A stretch of 64,000 nt of DNA from Steroidobacteraceae bacterium (GTDB lineage: Bacteria; Pseudomonadota; Gammaproteobacteria; Steroidobacterales; Steroidobacteraceae). Positions 31,313 through 42,140 of the stretch are shown here, piece by piece. Made by a program: the position numbers and the translations under genes. The notes under the pieces were generated by a model. That model was not told the origin of the DNA. It did no database searches and saw nothing but the letters and a program-made list of their open reading frames with translations. The stretch spans positions 1 through 64,000 of the forward strand of contig JAFMJH010000008.1 in NCBI GenBank assembly GCA_017853555.1, in the 5' to 3' direction. How positions within the stretch are numbered: position 1 is the first letter of the stretch; each line of letters starts with the position of its first letter.

Positions 31313-31350
31313 ACCTGCCTTGCGTAGCCAATTTCATGGCGGAGGCGAAT

Positions 31351-31701
31351 GTGAATCTCGATCAATATCTGGACGTGCACGTGCGGGCATTGAATCTGCG
31401 CAGTTCGCGTGCGGAACTCATCGCGCGCAACATCGCCAACGCCGACACGCCGGGGTTCAAAGCCCGCGATATCGATTTCGAACGGGAACTGCAGCGTTCG
31501 GCGCAGGGGCAAAACGCAGGCCGCGCGGTCGATCCGCAACCGCTTTACCGCACACCGCTCGGTACGTCGCTCGATGGCAACACCGTCGAGCTGCAAATGG
31601 AGCAGTCGGCCTTCGCCGAAAACGCGGTGCGCTACCAGTCCACCTTGACGTTTCTGAATTCCAAATTGCGCGGCCTGATGACCGCGATCACGGGGCAGTG
31701 A
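31351..31701 (+). CDS. flgB: Flagellar proximal rod protein FlgB
   Basis: The 116-residue rod protein has the family motif LRSSRAELIARNIANADTPGFKARDIDFEREL. GTG 31351 is chosen because GGAGG lies five bases upstream and the sigma-54 start gives a suitable leader; an in-frame ATG at 31336 would leave only 13 leader bases and place GGAGG inside the gene. It heads the flgBCDEFGHIJKL operon. Confidence 0.93.
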   Translation: MNLDQYLDVHVRALNLRSSRAELIARNIANADTPGFKARDIDFERELQRSAQGQNAGRAVDPQPLYRTPLGTSLDGNTVELQMEQSAFAENAVRYQSTLTFLNSKLRGLMTAITGQ

Positions 31702-31711
31702 GGCCGTCACC

Positions 31712-32098
31712 ATGTCGGGCATGAAAATCTTCGAAATCTCCGGCGCCGCGCTGGTCGCGCAATCGGTGCGGCTCAATACCGTGGCCTCCAATCTCGCCAA
31801 TGCCGATTCCGTCGGCGCGAGCCGCGAGGCGGTGTTCAAGGCGAAGCATCCGGTATTCGTCGCGGATGGTGATTCGGTGCGCGTGGACGGAGTCGTCGAG
31901 TCGTCGCGGCCGCCGCTCGCGCGCTACGAACCCGGCCACCCGTCGGCGGATGCAGCCGGATACGTCTATACGCCGGACATCGATCCGGTCGAACAGATGG
32001 TGGACATGATCTCGGCCTCGCGCTCCTACCAAAGCAACCTCGAGGTGATGAACGCATCCAAAGAGATGTTGCTGTCGACGTTGAGAGTCGGGCAATGA
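31712..32098 (+). CDS. flgC: Flagellar proximal rod protein FlgC
   Basis: The 128-residue rod subunit has the N-terminal motif FEISGAALVAQSVRLNTVASNLANADS and the C-terminal helix DMISASRSYQSNLEVMNASKEMLLSTL shared by axial proteins. It assembles with FlgB and FliE at the rod base. It follows flgB by ten bases and overlaps flgD by four. Confidence 0.95.
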   Translation: MSGMKIFEISGAALVAQSVRLNTVASNLANADSVGASREAVFKAKHPVFVADGDSVRVDGVVESSRPPLARYEPGHPSADAAGYVYTPDIDPVEQMVDMISASRSYQSNLEVMNASKEMLLSTLRVGQ

Positions 32099-32745
32099 AC
32101 GAGGTGAGCGCGATCGGCGCCGGCAGCACGGCGAAGTCGGCCAAAGAGCTTCAGCAGCTCGGTCAGGACCAGTTCATGAAGCTGATGCTCACGCAACTGA
32201 AGAACCAGGATCCGCTCAAGCCGCTCGAGTCGACGGAATTTTTGAGTCAGCTCGCGCAGTTCTCGACCGTCACGGGCATTCAGGATGTCAAAGGTGCCGT
32301 AACCGACATGGTCGGCAGCTTGCGTGCCAGTCAGGCATTGCAAGGGGCCGGACTGATCGGTCGCAGCGTCGTGGCCGTCGCCGATCACGCGAATTTCGAT
32401 GGCGTGACGTCGGTCGAGGGCAGCATCGACGTGCCGGAAGGTGCGAGCGCCGTCGAACTCACCGTGCGCGACACCGCCGGTGCGATCGTACGGCGACTGC
32501 CGCTGCGTATCGACGGCAGTTCGGCGGCGTTTGCCTGGGACGGACGCAGCGAGCCCGGCACGGCCGCCGCGCGCGGGCCATACGCACTCGAAGCGGTAGC
32601 GCAGGTCGGCGGTCGCGCCGAATCGGTGCCCGTACAAGTCCAAAGTCGGGTGGCGAGCGTATCGCTCGACCCGACGAGCGGCGCGATCGCGCTCGAAACC
32701 GATCACGGCACTTTGGCGTTCGCCGCCGTACGGCGCGTCAAATAA
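32095..32745 (+). CDS. flgD: Flagellar hook cap protein FlgD
   Basis: The 216-residue scaffold caps the growing hook. The N-terminal secretion part contains LGQDQFMKLMLTQLKNQDPLKPLESTEFLSQLAQFSTVTGIQ, the FlgD hallmark, followed by a Tudor/FnIII-like C-terminal region. It overlaps flgC and lies 19 bases before flgE. Confidence 0.96.
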   Translation: MNEVSAIGAGSTAKSAKELQQLGQDQFMKLMLTQLKNQDPLKPLESTEFLSQLAQFSTVTGIQDVKGAVTDMVGSLRASQALQGAGLIGRSVVAVADHANFDGVTSVEGSIDVPEGASAVELTVRDTAGAIVRRLPLRIDGSSAAFAWDGRSEPGTAAARGPYALEAVAQVGGRAESVPVQVQSRVASVSLDPTSGAIALETDHGTLAFAAVRRVK

Positions 32746-32764
32746 TCCAACGGGAGAGACCTAC

Positions 32765-33982
32765 ATGACGTTCAGAGTGGCGATCTCGGGTTTGAATTCG
32801 GCGCAAACCGATCTTTCGGTCACCGCCAACAACATCGCGAACAGTTCGACGACCGGCTTCAAAGAGTCGCGCGCACAGTTCTCCGAGTTGTTTTCGGTCT
32901 CATCGGTCGGCGTCAGCTCGCTCGCCACCGGCAACGGCGTACGCGTCACCGACATCGCGCAGCAGTTCACGCAAGGCAACATCGACTTCACCAACAACAG
33001 CCTCGATCTGGCCGTGAGCGGCAACGGGTTCTTCGTGTTGAGCGACAACGGGGCAACCGCGTATTCGCGCGCCGGCGCGTTTCGCGTCGATCGTTCGGGT
33101 TACGTGGTCAATGCGGCCAGTCAGCGACTGCAGGTGTTTCCGCCGAACCCGCAAGGCGGCTTCAACACGGGCGCACTCACGGACTTGCGGCTGACGAGCG
33201 GCGAAAGTCCGCCGTCCGCCACGGGCGGGGTGAGGGTCGTGGCCAATCTGCCGGGCAATGCCCAGCCGCCGTCGCTCGGCACGTTCGATCCGAACGATCC
33301 GGATTCCTACAACCATTCGACGGCGATGACTGTCTACGATTCGCTCGGTTCGCCGCATACAGCCACGTTCTACTTCACCAAAAAATCGCAATCCAACGAG
33401 TGGGAGCAGCGCATGTACGTCGATGGCAATGCCGTCGGGACGCCGCAGGCGCTGCAATACTCGTCATCCGGCACGCTCGAGCAGCCTGCCAACGGCAGCG
33501 TAGAGTTTCCGCAGTACGACCCGGGCAATGGCGCGGCGCCGCTGACGATCAAGGTTGACGTCGGAGCGACGACGCAATACGGCAGCTCGTTCAGCGTCTC
33601 GGCCATCACGCAGGACGGCTACACCACCGGTCGCCTGATCGGCATCGACACCGAATCGAGCGGCGTGGTGCAGGCCCGTTTCACCAACGGGCGCTCCATC
33701 GCGCTCGGCATGGTCGCGCTCGCTCAGTTCGCGAATCCCAACGGCTTGCAGCAACTCGGCGACACGAGTTGGGCCGAAACGTTTTCATCGGGCCAGGCCT
33801 TGCGCGGCGCGGCAGGATCCGCCGGACTCGGGCTCATCCAATCCGGTGCGCTCGAGGCCTCGAACGTCGACGTGACCGCACAGTTGGTCGGCATGATCAC
33901 CGCGCAGCGCAACTTCCAGGCGAACGCCAAGATGATCTCGACGGCCGACGCGATCACCCAAAGCATCATCAATATTCGCTGA
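32765..33982 (+). CDS. flgE: Flagellar hook protein FlgE
   Basis: The 405-residue hook subunit begins [39 protein letters not shown] and ends [39 protein letters not shown], the two parts that form the D0 coiled coil. Central domains have the expected length. GGGAG lies upstream. Its final size in the cell should depend on the unusually short FliK encoded later in the cluster. Confidence 0.96.
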   Translation: MTFRVAISGLNSAQTDLSVTANNIANSSTTGFKESRAQFSELFSVSSVGVSSLATGNGVRVTDIAQQFTQGNIDFTNNSLDLAVSGNGFFVLSDNGATAYSRAGAFRVDRSGYVVNAASQRLQVFPPNPQGGFNTGALTDLRLTSGESPPSATGGVRVVANLPGNAQPPSLGTFDPNDPDSYNHSTAMTVYDSLGSPHTATFYFTKKSQSNEWEQRMYVDGNAVGTPQALQYSSSGTLEQPANGSVEFPQYDPGNGAAPLTIKVDVGATTQYGSSFSVSAITQDGYTTGRLIGIDTESSGVVQARFTNGRSIALGMVALAQFANPNGLQQLGDTSWAETFSSGQALRGAAGSAGLGLIQSGALEASNVDVTAQLVGMITAQRNFQANAKMISTADAITQSIINIR

Positions 33983-34719
33983 TGGACAAGTCCATTTATG
34001 TCGCGATGTCCGGTGCACGTGCCGCGTTGCGCGCGCAGGCGGTCGTCAACCACAACCTCGCGAACGCATCGACGATCGGCTTTCGTGCCGAGTTGCCGCA
34101 AGCGGCGGCCGTCGAGGCCAACGGCGACGGCGAGGTGCGTGCCTACGCCCAGGTCGCGAGCACGCGGTACAGCGACGCCCAGGGTGCCATCGGCACGACC
34201 GGCAACCCGCTCGATGTCGCGATCCGCGGCGCGGGTTGGTTCGCCGTCGAGGCGCCCGACGGTACGGAGGCGTATACGCGTGCCGGAGACTTTCGGATCG
34301 ATGCGACCGGGACGTTGCGCAATGGCGCCGGCCACGCAGCGCGCGGCGAGGCCGGGCCGATCACGCTCCCCGCGCATGCGGCCATTGCCGTCGGTCGCGA
34401 CGGCGCGATCTCGCTCGTCGGGCAGGGCCAGGGCCCATCGACGTTGAACACCATTGCACGCTTGAAACTCGTGCGCCCCGACGCCGCGAGTCTCGAGCGC
34501 GGCGCCGATGGTTTGTTTCGCCTCAAAGCCGGCGGCGATGCACCAAGCGATGGTGCCGTCACGCTCGAAAGCGGGGCGCTCGAGTCGAGCAACGTCAACG
34601 TCGCCGCGCAACTCGTGCAGATGATCGAAACGTCGCGTCGCTTCGAGTGGCAGATGCGCGGCGTACGTGCCGCGGAAGAGAACGCGCGCGACACCGGCTC
34701 ATTGCTGCGCATGGGTTGA
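33982..34719 (+). CDS. flgF: Flagellar proximal rod protein FlgF
   Basis: The 245-residue rod protein begins [38 protein letters not shown] and ends in a helix containing [27 protein letters not shown] 33982 shares its first base with the flgE stop. The longer ORF from 33769 lies within flgE and is rejected. Length is normal. Confidence 0.95.
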   Translation: MDKSIYVAMSGARAALRAQAVVNHNLANASTIGFRAELPQAAAVEANGDGEVRAYAQVASTRYSDAQGAIGTTGNPLDVAIRGAGWFAVEAPDGTEAYTRAGDFRIDATGTLRNGAGHAARGEAGPITLPAHAAIAVGRDGAISLVGQGQGPSTLNTIARLKLVRPDAASLERGADGLFRLKAGGDAPSDGAVTLESGALESSNVNVAAQLVQMIETSRRFEWQMRGVRAAEENARDTGSLLRMG

Positions 34720-34748
34720 TCAACGGCATCGATTTCAAGGAGACGCGT

Positions 34749-35534
34749 ATGGATCCGGCACTGTGGGCGGCCAAGACCGGCCTCGAAGCACAACAGACAC
34801 GCATGGCCGTGACGGCCAACAACCTCGCCAACGTCAGCACCACGGGTTTCAAAAAGGGACGCGCGGCGTTCGAAGATTTGCTGTACCAGAACGTTCGGCA
34901 AGTCGGCGCGCAAGCGACGCAAGACTCGCAACTGCCCTCGGGGCTCGCGGTCGGCACCGGCGTGCGGGTGGTCGCGACCGAGAAGACGTATACGCAAGGC
35001 AACATGCAGATCACGAACAATGCCCTCGACTTCGCGATCGACGGACGGGGGTTCTTTCAGGTGGCGCTGCCGGATGGCACCTTGGGTTACACGCGCGACG
35101 GCAGCTTCAAAGTGAACGGACAGGGCGAACTAGTGACCGCCGGTGGCTATCGCGTGCAGCCGACGATTTCGATTCCGCAGGGCGCCCAGTCGATCACCGT
35201 GGCGCGCGACGGCGTCGTGACGGTCGCGCTTGCGGGGCAGGCGAATCCGACCCAGGTCGGAACGCTGCAAGTGGTCGACTTTTTGAATCCCGGCGGCCTG
35301 CAGGCCCGCGGCGAAAATCTGTTGGTCGAAACGGCGGTGAGTGGTGCGCCGCAAGCGGGCAATCCGGGCGGCAACGGTCTCGGCAACCTGCAGCAAGGTG
35401 CGCTCGAGGCCTCCAACGTGAACGTGGTCGAAGAGCTGGTCGGCATGATCGAGACCCAGCGCGCCTATGAAATGAATTCGAAGGCGATTGCCACGGTCGA
35501 CAAGATGCTCGAAGTGCTGACGAATCGCATATGA
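34749..35534 (+). CDS. flgG: Flagellar distal rod protein FlgG
   Basis: The 261-residue protein begins [48 protein letters not shown] and ends [33 protein letters not shown], typical of FlgG. AAGGAG precedes ATG 34749. It builds the distal rod that passes through the P and L rings encoded next. It overlaps flgH by four bases. Confidence 0.96.
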   Translation: MDPALWAAKTGLEAQQTRMAVTANNLANVSTTGFKKGRAAFEDLLYQNVRQVGAQATQDSQLPSGLAVGTGVRVVATEKTYTQGNMQITNNALDFAIDGRGFFQVALPDGTLGYTRDGSFKVNGQGELVTAGGYRVQPTISIPQGAQSITVARDGVVTVALAGQANPTQVGTLQVVDFLNPGGLQARGENLLVETAVSGAPQAGNPGGNGLGNLQQGALEASNVNVVEELVGMIETQRAYEMNSKAIATVDKMLEVLTNRI

Positions 35535-36190
35535 AGCATTGCATTCCGGTGCTCATGATTGCGCTTTCGGGGTGTGCCGCGAGGCCGCTGCATTCGAACG
35601 ACGAACCCGCAGCACTCGGCACCGACGTTGTCGCGACGGCCTCGCACGGCGCGATCTACCGCGACGGGCGCGACCTGCGCCTGTTCGAGCACTACGTCGC
35701 GCGCGGCGTCGGTGACGTGCTAACGGTTCGGTTGGCCGAAACGACGGATGCGTCGAAGAGCGCCAGCACCTCGACCAAGAAATCGGCCAAAGCCGACTTG
35801 CCGGGACCTTTGATCGGCGGTCGCCCGGTGACGGTCGGCGGGACGCGCATCCTGCAAGGCGGGCTCGCCGACGAGTCGAGTTTCGCGGGTGAAGGCGCGA
35901 GCCGGCAGAGCAACCGTCTGTACGGCGATGTCACGGTGACCGTCGAGCGTCGCTTGGCGAACGGTGATCTCTACGTGCGCGGCGAGAAGGTCATCATCAT
36001 CAATCAAGGTCGCGAATCGATCCGCGTCAGCGGCGTCGTGCGGCCGGTGGATATCGAGCCCGACAATTCGGTGGTGTCGACCAAACTCGGCGCGGCGCGC
36101 ATCAGCTATTCGGGCCGCGGCGCGCTGGCCGACTCGAATACGCCGTCGCTGCTGTCACGGCTCTTCGGTGCGCCATGGTTGCCGTTTTGA
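35531..36190 (+). CDS. flgH: Flagellar L-ring lipoprotein FlgH
   Basis: The 219-residue outer-membrane lipoprotein starts [19 protein letters not shown], with the lipobox LSGC. FlgH motifs include [28 protein letters not shown] and [29 protein letters not shown]. It forms the L ring around the rod. It overlaps flgI by 16 bases. Confidence 0.95.
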   Translation: MKHCIPVLMIALSGCAARPLHSNDEPAALGTDVVATASHGAIYRDGRDLRLFEHYVARGVGDVLTVRLAETTDASKSASTSTKKSAKADLPGPLIGGRPVTVGGTRILQGGLADESSFAGEGASRQSNRLYGDVTVTVERRLANGDLYVRGEKVIIINQGRESIRVSGVVRPVDIEPDNSVVSTKLGAARISYSGRGALADSNTPSLLSRLFGAPWLPF

Positions 36191-37314
36191 AGCGGCCGCC
36201 GCGCGCAGCGCGCTCGATGGCGTTGCGCGCCGTGATGTTCGGCGCACTGCTCGCGACGAGCGCGGTGCACGCCGAGCGTGTCAAAGATCTCGCGAGCATC
36301 GGCGGCGTCCGCAACAATCAGTTGGTGGGCTACGGCCTGGTGGTGGGGCTCGACGGAACCGGCGATCAGACGAGTCAGGCACCCTACACGGCACAGAGCA
36401 TCAAAAACATGTTGGCGCGCTTCGGGGTCAGTTTGCCGCCCGGCGTGAACGCGCAGCCGAAGAACGTCGCGGCGGTCACGGTGCACGCAGACCTTCCGCC
36501 GTTCACCAAAGCGGGACAGAACATCGACGTCACGGTGGCGTCGATCGGCAACGCGGGCAGTTTGCGCGGCGGACTGTTGCTGATGACGCCGCTGCGCGGC
36601 GCAGACGGCGAGGTGTATGCAGTGGCGCAGGGCAATCTCGTAGTCGGCGGTTTCGGTGCGTCGGGGCGGGACGGGTCGCGCATCGCCGTCAACATCCCGA
36701 GCGCCGGTCGCATCCCGGGAGGTGCAAGCGTCGAGCGCGAGGTCAGCAGCGACTTCGCGTCCTTGCCCTATATCTCGCTCGATTTGCGGGCGCCCGACTT
36801 CACCACCGCGATGCGCCTGGCCGACGGGGTCAATCGACTGCTGGGTGAAGGCACGGCCGAACCCATCGATGCGGTCAGCGTGCGCGTCGCGGCACCCAAG
36901 GATCTGACGCAACGCATCGCCTGGATGTCGACGCTCGAGCAACTCGAGATCACGCCGGGGGACGCGCCGGCGCGCGTGATCGTCAATTCGCGTACCGGCA
37001 CCGTCGTGATGAATGCCAAAGTACGCGTGCTGCCCGCGGCAGTGACGCATGGGTCGATGTCGGTGACCATCACCGAACGCATCGAGGTGAGTCAGCCCGG
37101 GGTGCTCTCGAACGGCACGACCGTGCAAGTACCGCGTTCCGAAATCGAACTCAAGACTCCCGATGCGCGCATGTTCAAGTTCGACGCCGGCGTCACGCTC
37201 GACACCATCGTGGACGCCGTCAATCGGGTCGGCGCAGCACCGGGTGATTTGGTGGCGATTTTGGAAGCGCTGAAACAGGCGGGAGCTTTGCGTGCCGAAC
37301 TCATCGTCATCTGA
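36175..37314 (+). CDS. flgI: Flagellar P-ring protein FlgI
   Basis: The 379-residue periplasmic protein has a signal peptide ending [40 protein letters not shown], the FlgI hallmark. It polymerises into the P ring with help from FlgA. ATG 36175 overlaps flgH; an in-frame ATG at 36217 ([16 protein letters not shown]) gives a more standard signal peptide and could be the real start. It overlaps flgJ by 23 bases. Confidence 0.94.
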   Translation: MVAVLKRPPRAARSMALRAVMFGALLATSAVHAERVKDLASIGGVRNNQLVGYGLVVGLDGTGDQTSQAPYTAQSIKNMLARFGVSLPPGVNAQPKNVAAVTVHADLPPFTKAGQNIDVTVASIGNAGSLRGGLLLMTPLRGADGEVYAVAQGNLVVGGFGASGRDGSRIAVNIPSAGRIPGGASVEREVSSDFASLPYISLDLRAPDFTTAMRLADGVNRLLGEGTAEPIDAVSVRVAAPKDLTQRIAWMSTLEQLEITPGDAPARVIVNSRTGTVVMNAKVRVLPAAVTHGSMSVTITERIEVSQPGVLSNGTTVQVPRSEIELKTPDARMFKFDAGVTLDTIVDAVNRVGAAPGDLVAILEALKQAGALRAELIVI

Positions 37315-38098
37315 GATCGGGTCGGTCTCCCAGTACACCGATGTCGCCGCGCTCGGCGCCTTGCGCGCCGGCGCGAAACACACCGAGCCGCAGACGATGC
37401 GCGAGGTCGCGCGCCAATTCGAGGGCATCTTCGTGCGCATGATGCTGCAGAGCATGCGCGATGCGAGTCCCGGTGATCCGTTGTTCGGCTCGAGTCAAAG
37501 CGACATGTATCGCGATATGTACGACGGGCAGTTGTCGCTGCAATTGACGCAGGGCAAGGGCATCGGGCTCGCAGATCTTTTGATGCGGCAGTTGCAGGCG
37601 CAGCCGGCAGCGCCGGCGCCGAGCGCCGCGGTCGATGCCGCGCCGCCGTCGCGCGCGGCCTTCGTCGACTTCCTGCGCCCGGCCGCCGAACGGGCGGCGC
37701 GCGAACTAGGCGTGTCGGCGCGCACGATCATCGCGCACGCCGCGCTCGAAACGGGCTGGGGTCGTTCTTTGCCGACGGATTCCGCCGGCCGCAGCTCGCA
37801 AAACTTCTTCGGCATCAAAGCGATCGGCAGCGCGCAGCCCGGTGTGCCGGCGAAGACGACCGAATACGAGCAGGGCCGGGCGGTGCAACGTACCGAACGG
37901 TTTCGAAGTTATGCAAGCGTCGAGGCGGGCATCGCCGATTATGTGCGGCTACTCGGCCTTCCACGGTATTCCGCAGCTCGCGGCGTCGGCGACGACCCGG
38001 CCGCGTTCGGCGCGGCTTTGCAACGGGCGGGCTATGCGACCGACCCCGATTACGCACGCAAGCTCGCCGCGGTCGCCCGCCACATCGGTGACGCATGA
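37292..38098 (+). CDS. flgJ: Rod-assembly muramidase FlgJ
   Basis: The 268-residue protein has two domains. The N-terminal rod-cap part contains [23 protein letters not shown] and [15 protein letters not shown]. The C-terminal glucosaminidase part contains [18 protein letters not shown], with the catalytic glutamate, and FFGIKA. It opens the peptidoglycan for the rod. The GTG start at 37292 overlaps flgI; flgK overlaps its end by four bases. Confidence 0.94.
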   Translation: MPNSSSSEIGSVSQYTDVAALGALRAGAKHTEPQTMREVARQFEGIFVRMMLQSMRDASPGDPLFGSSQSDMYRDMYDGQLSLQLTQGKGIGLADLLMRQLQAQPAAPAPSAAVDAAPPSRAAFVDFLRPAAERAARELGVSARTIIAHAALETGWGRSLPTDSAGRSSQNFFGIKAIGSAQPGVPAKTTEYEQGRAVQRTERFRSYASVEAGIADYVRLLGLPRYSAARGVGDDPAAFGAALQRAGYATDPDYARKLAAVARHIGDA

Positions 38099-39672
38099 GC
38101 GGCATGCTCTCCACGGGGCTCAACGGCCTGCGCGCGTTTCAACTCGCCATCGACGTGACATCGCAGAACGTGGTCAATGCGAACACGGATGGCTACGTAC
38201 GCCAGCGCGCGGAACTTGCGACTCGGCCCGCAGTGCCGAGTGCCGGCGCGTGGCTCGCATCGGGCGTGCAAGTCGCGCGTATCGCCCGCGAAGTCGATGT
38301 CTATCGGGTTGCGCAGTCGCGCGATGCGGCGACGCAGGCGCAGAACGCCGCGACACGCATGCAGGAAATCGGTCGCGTGGTCGCGGCACTCGGCCGCGGT
38401 CAGGACGGACTGCCCGGCGCGTTGCAACGGGTACGTGATGCACTCGAGGCCCTGACGGCCGCGCCCGCCACGCGCAGCGTGCGCGTCGAGTTGCTTGCCA
38501 AGCTGGACGACGCGGCGACGGAAATTCGGGCCGTCGACGCACGCTGGCGCGACTTCGATCGTGAATGGGGTCAGCGCATGACGACGCTGGTCGGCGAATT
38601 GAACGCCGATGCGCGTGCGATCGCGGATCTCAATCGCCAGATCGCCATCGGCGCCGCGGCCGCGGGCACACCGTCGCCCACGCTGCTCGATCAACGCGAT
38701 CAGTTGCTCGATCGTTTGGCGGGCTATGCCGACTTGCGGGTGGTCGAAGATGCGGAGGGCAAGGTCAACGTATTTGCAGGCCGGGGACGAGCGCTCGTAG
38801 TCGGCGATGTGGCCACGGCCGTCAAGGCGGAGGATTTTGCTGCGGACTCGGGCGGCACGCTCGGCGCGCTGGCGTCTAGCCGCGCGCCGCTCCTGAGCGG
38901 CGCACGCGATGAGCTCGGCGCACTCGCGGCGGCGCTGGCGGAACGCCTTAACACGACGCATGCCGAGGGCGTCGATGGTGCGGGCCGCAGCGGCACGCCG
39001 CTCTTCAGCACGCCGGTAGCGACCGTCACCCCACGCTCGGGCAACACGGGTTCGGCTACCGTCGTGGCCACGCTCGACGACACCGATGCTCTCACCATCA
39101 AAAATTATCGTCTGCAACGCGTGGCCGATGCCTGGGTGCTATCGCGCCTCGATGACGGCACGCCGGTGCCGATGTCGGGAAGCGGCAGCGTGATCGACCC
39201 GCTGCGTGCCGAAGGGCTTGCGATCGCGGTGTCGGGCGTCGCCGCCAATGGCGACGGGTTCGAAATTTACCCGACGCGCGAGTTGGCCTGCGACTTCACG
39301 GCGACCGTCACCGACCCGACGCGCGTTGCCGCTGCCGCCTCGGGACTCGGACCAGGCGACAACGGCAATGCACGCCGACTGTTGCTCGCCTTCGATTCGG
39401 TTGCGCCGAGCGATGCCGGGACGACGCTCATCGATCGCCTCGACCACTTGCAACTGCGCCTCTCGCGCACGCAGCAGATCGCCGCGCGCGACGCGGAAGT
39501 GACGCAAGTTGCGCGTGCGGACATCGACCGGCAGCGCAGCAACGTCTCCGGCGTGAATCTGGACGAGGAGGCTGCGCGCTTGTTGCAGCTGCAGCAGGCT
39601 TACCAGGCCGCGGCGCAAGTCGTGCGAATGTCGGACGAGTTGTTCCGCACCTTGCTCGACGCCACGCATTGA
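38095..39672 (+). CDS. flgK: Hook-filament junction protein FlgK
   Basis: The 525-residue HAP1 protein begins [41 protein letters not shown] and ends with NLDEEAARLLQLQQAYQAAAQVVRMSDELFRTLLDA. It links hook and filament and is a FlgN client. It has no promoter of its own in the four-base overlap with flgJ, so it is read from the flgB operon or an internal promoter. Confidence 0.95.
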   Translation: MSGMLSTGLNGLRAFQLAIDVTSQNVVNANTDGYVRQRAELATRPAVPSAGAWLASGVQVARIAREVDVYRVAQSRDAATQAQNAATRMQEIGRVVAALGRGQDGLPGALQRVRDALEALTAAPATRSVRVELLAKLDDAATEIRAVDARWRDFDREWGQRMTTLVGELNADARAIADLNRQIAIGAAAAGTPSPTLLDQRDQLLDRLAGYADLRVVEDAEGKVNVFAGRGRALVVGDVATAVKAEDFAADSGGTLGALASSRAPLLSGARDELGALAAALAERLNTTHAEGVDGAGRSGTPLFSTPVATVTPRSGNTGSATVVATLDDTDALTIKNYRLQRVADAWVLSRLDDGTPVPMSGSGSVIDPLRAEGLAIAVSGVAANGDGFEIYPTRELACDFTATVTDPTRVAAAASGLGPGDNGNARRLLLAFDSVAPSDAGTTLIDRLDHLQLRLSRTQQIAARDAEVTQVARADIDRQRSNVSGVNLDEEAARLLQLQQAYQAAAQVVRMSDELFRTLLDATH

Positions 39673-39682
39673 AGGAGCTGCG

Positions 39683-40603
39683 ATGCGAATTTCGACTCGA
39701 ACGTTTCTCGAACAACCCGTGACCGACATGACGCGCTTGCAAGCGACGCTCGGTGTCACGCAGCAGGAGATCGCCAGCGGCGTACGCCAAAGCGCCTCGG
39801 AACCCGCGACGGCAAGCCGACTCGGCGCGCTCGATCGGTCCGTGGCACGACTTGCGCAGTACGAACGCAATGCCGCGTTCGTGGGTGATCGCCTGCGCAG
39901 CACCGAGACGGCGATCGCCGATGCGGGTGACGTGCTGCAGCGCATCCACGAGCTCGCCGTGCAAGCCGGCAGCGGCACGCTGGATGGAGCATCGCGCAAA
40001 CTGATCGCCGCGGAAGTGCGCAGCTTGCGCGATCACCTTTTGGGTGTCGCCAACCGCATCGACCCCAACGGCGGCTATCTCTTCGGCGGCAGCCGCAGTG
40101 AGCAAGCCCCGTTCGTGGAGCATTGGGGAAACGTTCAGTATCAGGGCGACGAAGCGCTGCGCGCCGTCGAAGTACTGCCTGGGCGCGCCATCGCCGATGG
40201 CGTGGACGGCGGTTCCTTTGCGGAGATCCAAGCAGAGGGCGAAACTCGGGACGTATTTGCGGCAATCGACGGGTTCGCAAGCGCGCTCGAGTCGGTGGCG
40301 GACGGCAGCTTGAGCGAGCAGGATTTTTCCGCCTCGATTGCAGATACGTTGACGATCTCCAATGCCGGCATCGACCACTACGTGCTGCTGCGGGCACGCA
40401 TCGGCGGCCGACTCGCCACGCTCGATTCGTGCCTGAGCACGCGCGCGAACATACACGCCGATTTGCTGGCGCAAGCGTCGCAATTGCGTGACCTCGACAT
40501 GGCCGAAGCGATCAGTCGATTGCAGGCGCAACTGACCGGCCTGCAAGCCGCGCAACTGTCGTACACCAAACTCGCGCGACTCAGTCTGTTCGACTACTTC
40601 TGA
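39683..40603 (+). CDS. flgL: Hook-filament junction protein FlgL
   Basis: The 306-residue HAP3 protein has a flagellin-like N-terminus (MRISTRTFLEQPVTDMTRLQATLGVTQQEIASG) and C-terminus (LDMAEAISRLQAQLTGLQAAQLSYTKLARLSLFDYF). It joins FlgK to the filament. It is the last gene of the flgB operon; the next gene, fliC, has its own FliA promoter. Confidence 0.94.
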   Translation: MRISTRTFLEQPVTDMTRLQATLGVTQQEIASGVRQSASEPATASRLGALDRSVARLAQYERNAAFVGDRLRSTETAIADAGDVLQRIHELAVQAGSGTLDGASRKLIAAEVRSLRDHLLGVANRIDPNGGYLFGGSRSEQAPFVEHWGNVQYQGDEALRAVEVLPGRAIADGVDGGSFAEIQAEGETRDVFAAIDGFASALESVADGSLSEQDFSASIADTLTISNAGIDHYVLLRARIGGRLATLDSCLSTRANIHADLLAQASQLRDLDMAEAISRLQAQLTGLQAAQLSYTKLARLSLFDYF

Positions 40604-40615
40604 GGACGGCGGGCC

Positions 40616-40641
40616 TAAAGGTTCCGGCTGTCTGCCGTTAC
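40616..40641 (+). promoter_or_regulatory. FliA (sigma-28) promoter for fliC
   Basis: TAAA is followed by a 14-base spacer and GCCGTTAC, close to TAAA-N15-GCCGATAA. It shares the block TAAAGGTT with the flgM promoter. It lies 73 bases before the flagellin start codon. Confidence 0.8.
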
Positions 40642-40713
40642 AGGGTTTGCAGGGCGATGACCCGCAAGGTCAGGCGCCGCAGTCGAACCCCATCCCTCTC
40701 GAGGAGTCCATTC

Positions 40714-42129
40714 ATGAGTCAAGTGATCAATACCAACGTGATGTCGCTGACGGCGCAGCGCAATCTCGCCACCTCAGGGCGGGACATGGCCACCGCGCTG
40801 CAGCGTCTCTCGTCCGGCTTGCGCATCAACAGCGCCAAAGACGACGCGGCAGGCCTTGCGATCTCGCAACGCCTGAGCGCGCAAGTGCGCGGTTTGAACC
40901 AGGCGACCCGCAACGCCAGTGATGCGATTTCGCTGTCGCAGACGGCCGAAGGCGCACTCGATGCCATCAGCCAGAACCTGCAGCGCATGCGCGAGTTGTC
41001 GGTGCAGTCCGCCAACTCGACCAACAGCGCCTCCGACCGCGCGGCGCTGCAGCTCGAAGTCAAGCAACTGAAGGCGGAAATCGATCGCGTCGCCGCGCAG
41101 ACCCAATTCAACGGCATCAATTTGCTGGACGGCAGTTTCATGAACCGCGCCTTCCAGGTCGGTGCCGATGCCAACCAGACGATCGTCATCGACGCCATCG
41201 ACAGCGCGCGCACCAGCGCGCTCGGTCAGTTCCGCGGCGTCGTGTTGACGGCGCAGTCGATCGGTACCGCCGACGATACGGCGGACGATCAGAGCGTCAC
41301 GGTCGACGGTGTCGAATACGACCTCGGCTCGATCGCCAACGACGCGAAGGCACTCGCCGCAGCGATCAACGCCAAAGGTCCGCCGGGCATGCTGGCGAGT
41401 GCCAATGCGACCGTCGTCGACAGCGTCACGGCGTCGACCAACGCCTCGGCCGACGGTGACGCGACGATCACGATCAATGGTGTCGATATCACGGTTGCCG
41501 GCTTGCACGGCAACGCGTCGAGCAATCGTGCCGCAGCGGTCGCCGCGATCAATGGTCAATCCGCCGCCACCGGCGTGTCGGCCACCGACGACGGCAGTGG
41601 CGTCAAATTGACCGCCGCCGACGGGCGCAACATCACGCTTGCATTCGACGAGGGAGATTTCACGGACGGCACGCTCGAGGACTTCGGCATCGACGAAGAT
41701 GGCACTTATGGCGGGACCTTGACCGTCAGCTACGCCGCACCGGAAGGCGTCAACGGCACGGTGTCCTGGAGCGGCGCGTTCGAGCCCTCGGATTCGACCA
41801 TCGCAGTCTCCGGCATGGCGGTGGCCGACGTGGATGTCTCGAGTTCGACTGGCGCAAACTCGGCGCTGGTGTCGATCGATGCGGCGCTCGGCGCGGTCAA
41901 CAACTCGCGCGCCAAGCTTGGTGCGATTCAGAACCGCTTCGAGTCAACGATCTCCAACTTGCGCACCACCGCCGAAAATGTCGCGGCGTCGCGCTCGCGC
42001 ATCCAGGACGCGGACTTTGCCGCGGAAACGGCCATGTTGACCCGCGCGCAGATTCTGCAGCAGGCCGGCATCGCCATCCTTTCGCAGGCGAATGCGGCAC
42101 CGCAGAGCGTATTGACCTTGTTGCGTTGA
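40714..42129 (+). CDS. fliC: Flagellin FliC
   Basis: The 471-residue flagellin has a conserved N-terminal D0/D1 region (SQVINTNVMSLTAQRNLATSGRDMATALQRLSSGLRINSAKDDAAGLAISQR) and C-terminal half (RAKLGAIQNRFESTISNLRTTAENVAASRSRIQDADFAAETAMLTRAQILQQAG). The variable middle holds two flagellin-IN-like repeats (QSVTVDGVEYDL and ATITINGVDITV). ATG 40714 follows GAGGAG; the ORF start at 40657 is not conserved. Only one flagellin gene is present. Expression should depend on FliA. Confidence 0.97.
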   Translation: MSQVINTNVMSLTAQRNLATSGRDMATALQRLSSGLRINSAKDDAAGLAISQRLSAQVRGLNQATRNASDAISLSQTAEGALDAISQNLQRMRELSVQSANSTNSASDRAALQLEVKQLKAEIDRVAAQTQFNGINLLDGSFMNRAFQVGADANQTIVIDAIDSARTSALGQFRGVVLTAQSIGTADDTADDQSVTVDGVEYDLGSIANDAKALAAAINAKGPPGMLASANATVVDSVTASTNASADGDATITINGVDITVAGLHGNASSNRAAAVAAINGQSAATGVSATDDGSGVKLTAADGRNITLAFDEGDFTDGTLEDFGIDEDGTYGGTLTVSYAAPEGVNGTVSWSGAFEPSDSTIAVSGMAVADVDVSSSTGANSALVSIDAALGAVNNSRAKLGAIQNRFESTISNLRTTAENVAASRSRIQDADFAAETAMLTRAQILQQAGIAILSQANAAPQSVLTLLR

Positions 42130-42140
42130 TCGGCAAGTCG

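Noticed and set aside
31225-31839. N-terminal extension of the flgA frame to 455 residues
   Set aside because: The extension lies antisense to flgB and flgC, and the FlgA signal peptide starts at 31224.
41281-41780. Middle of fliC as a possible transferred cassette
   Set aside because: Flagellin centres vary strongly everywhere, and the flagellin-IN-like repeats explain the pattern. Base composition is not clearly different from the flanks.
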